From: Candidatus Nomurabacteria bacterium
GTDB taxonomy: Bacteria; Patescibacteriota; Minisyncoccia; Phycocordibacterales; UBA1006
Assembly: GCA_943357975.1 (NCBI GenBank)
Contig: CALRGS010000025.1
Coordinates: 1 to 8,278, forward strand
DNA: 8,278 nt
Direction: 5' to 3'
This document shows positions 6,261 through 8,278 of the stretch, in pieces. How positions within the stretch are numbered: position 1 is the first letter of the stretch; every line of letters begins with the position of its first letter. A program made the translations under genes and the position numbers. A model generated the notes under the pieces. The model was not told the origin of the DNA. It ran no database searches and saw only the letters and a list, made by a program, of their open reading frames with translations.

Positions 6261-7715
6261 ATGAAAACATCACCCCTTCACTACTATCGAGAATGGCTCC
6301 TTAATGAACCAACCGCTGCTGATCGAATATTAGATCGGAATCTTTCTAATCTTTCAAGCCTTGTTCCAGAAAAAACAAAGGTTCACCTCATTGGCATTTG
6401 TGGTAAAGGCACCGCAACCCTTGCTGGCCTTTTGATTGAGCAAGGATTTCAGCTCACGGGGTCTGATGATACCTTCTACCCACCGATGAGCACTATTGTA
6501 GAAAACCTAGGTATCCAGATTTTTAAAACCTATGATGCAAAAAATATTGAGGGTGCGGACTTGATCATTGTAGGAAATGTATGCCCACCAAATCATGTCG
6601 AAGTTGTTGCGGCCAAAGAAAAAAATATTCTTCAAATTTCTATGTCCGAAGCACTTGAGTATTTCTTCTTACAAGAAAATGGTGAGGACAAGAAAAATAT
6701 AATTGTTGCAGGAACCCATGGAAAAACAACGCTCACTGGGATGATCTCGTGGGTTTTGGAACACGCAGAACTTGATCCTCTTTATTTTATTGGAGGAGTT
6801 ATTCAAGGAAGTAAGACGAGTCATCGGTTTTCAAACGGACAATATACCGTACTTGAAGGCGATGAATATGATACGGCTTACTTTGATAAAGGTCCTAAAT
6901 TTCTCCACTACAAGCCTTGGTGTGGAATTATTACGTCATGTGAGTATGACCATGTGACCATGTATCCTTCGTTTGAGGCTTATCAGCAAGCATTTAAATT
7001 CTTCATCGAGGAAATTAATCCTGCTGGGTTCCTCATTATTCATGAAGATACTTATAAGCTCCTTGAAGACGTTTGTGCAACATTCACAGGGAAAATCATC
7101 GTGTATGGAAAATCAACATTAGCAGAATCTGCATTGCCACCACTTTTAATTCCAGGAATTTATAATCAAGAAAACGCGCTTGCAGCGTATATCGTAGGAA
7201 CTCAGTGTTGTGGGCTTGATGCTGATATTGTAAAAAAACACCTCGCAACATTTCCGGGGATGGAACGACGTCAGCAGGTTTTATTTAATACTGACCAGTA
7301 TTTATTCCTCGATGATTTTGCACACCATCCAACAGCGGTGCGTGTGACCCTTGAAGGATTGCGTGAGCGCTATCCGGATCGCAGACTTATTTGCCTCTTC
7401 GAACCTCGTTCAAATTCAAGTCGTAAGAAACTTTTTGAAAAAGCTTATTCAGAAGCTTTTGATGCAGCTGATGTGATTGCAATTTGTACTCCGGAATTTC
7501 GATGGAATGATGACCCCAAGGATTTCGTAGATATTGATCATATTGTGAGTCTTTTAAACAGCGCAGGTAAAAAAGCATACAGTTCACATGGTACTGATGA
7601 AATTCTCACCACACTTTCTGAAATCCTCACCCCTGGTGATGTCATCGTGACCATGAGTAATGCTTCGTTTGATAATATTCAGGAGAAGATTTTGGGATTG
7701 TTGCAAAATTCTTAA
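6261..7715 (+). CDS. mpl: UDP-N-acetylmuramate:L-Ala-gamma-D-Glu-meso-Dap ligase (Mpl)
   Basis: Mpl attaches recycled murein tripeptide to UDP-MurNAc with ATP, bypassing MurC, MurD and MurE. The 484-residue protein has the nucleotide-binding start HLIGICGKG (42-50), the Mpl-type GSD..FYPPMST (67-78), P-loop VAGTHGKTT (149-157), EGDEYDTAYFDKGPKF (199-214; compare the Mpl TDEYDTAFFDKRSKF), CEYDH (227-231), FPGMERRQQV (331-340), DDFAHHPTAV (351-360), EPRSNSSRKK (381-390) and VTMSNASF (463-470; compare MSNGGF). These separate it from MurC. The first 40 residues precede the normal Mpl start (which is near HLIGICG) and form an extra helical-looking extension (HYYREWLLNEP). I chose ATG 6261 on the promoter position; a TTG at 6243 lies before the -10 and is rejected. 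It suggests that the organism recycles or scavenges muropeptides. Confidence 0.95.
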   Translation: MKTSPLHYYREWLLNEPTAADRILDRNLSNLSSLVPEKTKVHLIGICGKGTATLAGLLIEQGFQLTGSDDTFYPPMSTIVENLGIQIFKTYDAKNIEGADLIIVGNVCPPNHVEVVAAKEKNILQISMSEALEYFFLQENGEDKKNIIVAGTHGKTTLTGMISWVLEHAELDPLYFIGGVIQGSKTSHRFSNGQYTVLEGDEYDTAYFDKGPKFLHYKPWCGIITSCEYDHVTMYPSFEAYQQAFKFFIEEINPAGFLIIHEDTYKLLEDVCATFTGKIIVYGKSTLAESALPPLLIPGIYNQENALAAYIVGTQCCGLDADIVKKHLATFPGMERRQQVLFNTDQYLFLDDFAHHPTAVRVTLEGLRERYPDRRLICLFEPRSNSSRKKLFEKAYSEAFDAADVIAICTPEFRWNDDPKDFVDIDHIVSLLNSAGKKAYSSHGTDEILTTLSEILTPGDVIVTMSNASFDNIQEKILGLLQNS

Positions 7716-7728
7716 GATGGATTATACT
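7701..7728 (+). promoter_or_regulatory. Possible promoter at the end of mpl
   Basis: TTGCAA (7701-7706), a 16-base spacer and TATACT (7723-7728, 5 of 6 to the -10) precede the paired hairpins at 7742-7788. It would start a short plus-strand RNA of about 55-65 bases. AT-rich sequence produces such matches by chance, so this is weak. Confidence 0.25.
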
Positions 7729-7741
7729 GATACTTGTAAAT

Positions 7742-7759
7742 GCTTCTCTCGTCAGAAGC
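7742..7759. repeat. Small hairpin after mpl
   Basis: GCTTCT (7742-7747) pairs with AGAAGC (7754-7759) around a 6-base loop. It lies 5 bases before the larger palindrome and may be the first stem of a short RNA or part of a composite terminator. Confidence 0.4.
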
Positions 7760-7764
7760 CCAGA

Positions 7765-7788
7765 GAAAGAGCCCCTAGGGGCTCTTTC
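7765..7788. terminator. Palindrome between mpl and the mazF-like gene, probable bidirectional terminator
   Basis: A perfect 24-base palindrome (arms GAAAGAGCCCCT and AGGGGCTCTTTC) lies between converging genes, 49 bases after the mpl stop and 4 bases beyond the mazF-like stop. Neither side has a real U-run (CGTATTTAT on the plus strand, TCTCTGGGC on the minus strand), so it is weaker than the other two terminators. Being palindromic it forms the same stem on both strands, or could bind a dimeric protein. Confidence 0.6.
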
Positions 7789-7792
7789 GTAT

Positions 7793-8176
7793 TTATATTA
7801 ATCTTCTGATTATTTCTTTAATTAAAACTACTTCTTCATTTGAAATTTTACCCATAAACCTTAATAGTCTCTTTGCGTCTAACAATCTTAACTGAGAAAG
7901 TATTACTGTAGAGCCATTAAGACTTGCTAGTTTGTGATAAAATTTCCCTTCCTTTTCTTGGGAAGTAAGCGGTACTGCCAAGAAGACGTTATTATTGAAT
8001 CTTCTAATGATAAGAACTGGTCTTTCAAAATATTCATTCTTGCCATCTTCCTCATCGCCTATATTTTTTCCCAAGGAAGTAAACCAAATTTCCCCCTTAT
8101 TGAAAAATACCCGAGATCTTTTCGAGATGTCTTTTTTAAGATGATTCCAATTGTCATAATCCAACCCCTTATTCAT
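7793..8176 (-). CDS. PemK/MazF-like endoribonuclease toxin, solitary
   Basis: This 127-residue protein resembles the MazF/PemK family of mRNA-cleaving toxins. The core runs from GEIWFTSLGKNIGDEEDGK (28-46; compare the MazF GDIW....) through FERPVLII (50-57), FLAVPLTSQ (65-73), VILSQLRLLDAKRLL (91-105, matching the MazF region SQ.R.LD..RL) and ends in a short helix (113-126). About 27 residues precede the core and include WNHLKK (10-15). I chose ATG 8176; a TTG 87 bases upstream would add a low-quality 29-residue extension and run over the probable promoter. No antitoxin gene lies beside it in the window: only 102 bases are visible upstream and mpl is downstream. An antitoxin just beyond 8278 cannot be excluded. 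Family assignment is good; toxicity is unproven. Confidence 0.85.
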   Translation of the reverse strand: MNKGLDYDNWNHLKKDISKRSRVFFNKGEIWFTSLGKNIGDEEDGKNEYFERPVLIIRRFNNNVFLAVPLTSQEKEGKFYHKLASLNGSTVILSQLRLLDAKRLLRFMGKISNEEVVLIKEIIRRLI

Positions 8177-8184
8177 ATAAAGAC

Positions 8185-8190
8185 ATACTA
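8185..8190 (-). promoter_or_regulatory. -10 box of the mazF-like gene
   Basis: TAGTAT on the minus strand (4 of 6 to TATAAT) ends 8 bases before the ATG at 8176, the same spacing as at ddl and mpl. No good -35 is found at 16-18 bases, which may suggest a need for an activator or simply a wrong call. Confidence 0.35.
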
Positions 8191-8196
8191 GCTCAG

Positions 8197-8216
8197 CCAG
8201 ATAAAATCCAGATAAA
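8197..8216 (-). repeat. Direct repeat upstream of the mazF-like gene, possible operator
   Basis: CCAGATAAA occurs at 8197-8205 and again at 8208-8216 (plus strand), an 11-base period or about one helical turn. The repeats cover the position where a -35 would lie for the TAGTAT box. They could be a binding site for a regulator; chance in AT-rich DNA is possible. Confidence 0.4.
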
Positions 8217-8278
8217 TTTTTTCTCAAGAAAAAATAAAGTCTTACTATATAAAACGCTTGCAAATAAAAAAGCGGAAG

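Noticed and set aside
7934..8191. Plus-strand open frame of 85 codons with a hydrophobic stretch
   Set aside because: It is antisense to the mazF-like gene, whose conserved motifs show that the minus strand is the coding one.
8177..8263. TTG-started extension of the mazF-like protein by 29 residues
   Set aside because: The added sequence is hydrophobic with no family match and would cover the probable -10 box and direct repeat; the ATG at 8176 fits better.
1..8278. A new defence system, mobile element or CRISPR array
   Set aside because: I found no repeat-spacer pattern, transposase, integrase, terminal repeats or known defence genes beyond the MazF-like protein; nearly all bases belong to recognisable wall genes.

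Overview
The window is AT-rich, compactly coded bacterial DNA. I read it as a member of the Candidatus Patescibacteria (CPR), probably one that uses TGA as a stop, because the hydrolase gene ends in TGA inside an ATGA junction with the next gene. The assignment is inference: it rests on the style of the genes (a membrane-anchored MurF-like ligase, a solitary PemK/MazF-like protein, short intergenic gaps, apparently leaderless mRNAs) and not on a marker gene. No tRNA, rRNA, CRISPR array, insertion sequence or other mobile element was seen.

Layout. 1-668 (minus) is the N-terminal 222 codons of mreB, running off the left edge. 783-1178 (plus) encodes a small exported protein of unknown function, closed by a bidirectional terminator at 1195-1230 that also serves the converging gene 1252-1713 (minus), a YkuD-type L,D-transpeptidase without a signal peptide. 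From a 27-base divergent gap the plus-strand pair 1741-2475 (alpha/beta hydrolase) and 2472-3860 (MurF-like Mur ligase with two N-terminal membrane segments) is read as an ATGA-coupled operon. ddl (3857-5020, minus) converges on it with a 4-base overlap of stop codons. Divergent from ddl is 5110-6192 (plus), a beta-lactamase-fold serine hydrolase, followed by a terminator at 6212-6244. mpl (6261-7715, plus) comes next, apparently with its -35 box inside that terminator. Two hairpins follow, and then a converging PemK/MazF-like gene (7793-8176, minus).

Most of the window is cell-wall business: MreB guides wall synthesis, Ddl makes D-Ala-D-Ala, the MurF-like enzyme would join it to the UDP-MurNAc tripeptide, Mpl re-attaches recycled or scavenged L-Ala-D-Glu-Dap tripeptide to UDP-MurNAc, and the YkuD and beta-lactamase-fold proteins act on peptidoglycan-type peptides in related families. 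The set suggests a compact peptidoglycan precursor and recycling island, which would suit an organism that lives on wall fragments from other cells.

Regulatory reading. Several genes (mreB, YkuD, alpha/beta hydrolase, ddl, mpl, mazF-like) have a -10-like hexamer only 8-11 bases before the start codon and no Shine-Dalgarno sequence. The one clear operon-internal start (2472) has a GGAGG 10 bases upstream. This points to leaderless mRNAs for first genes and Shine-Dalgarno initiation for internal ones.
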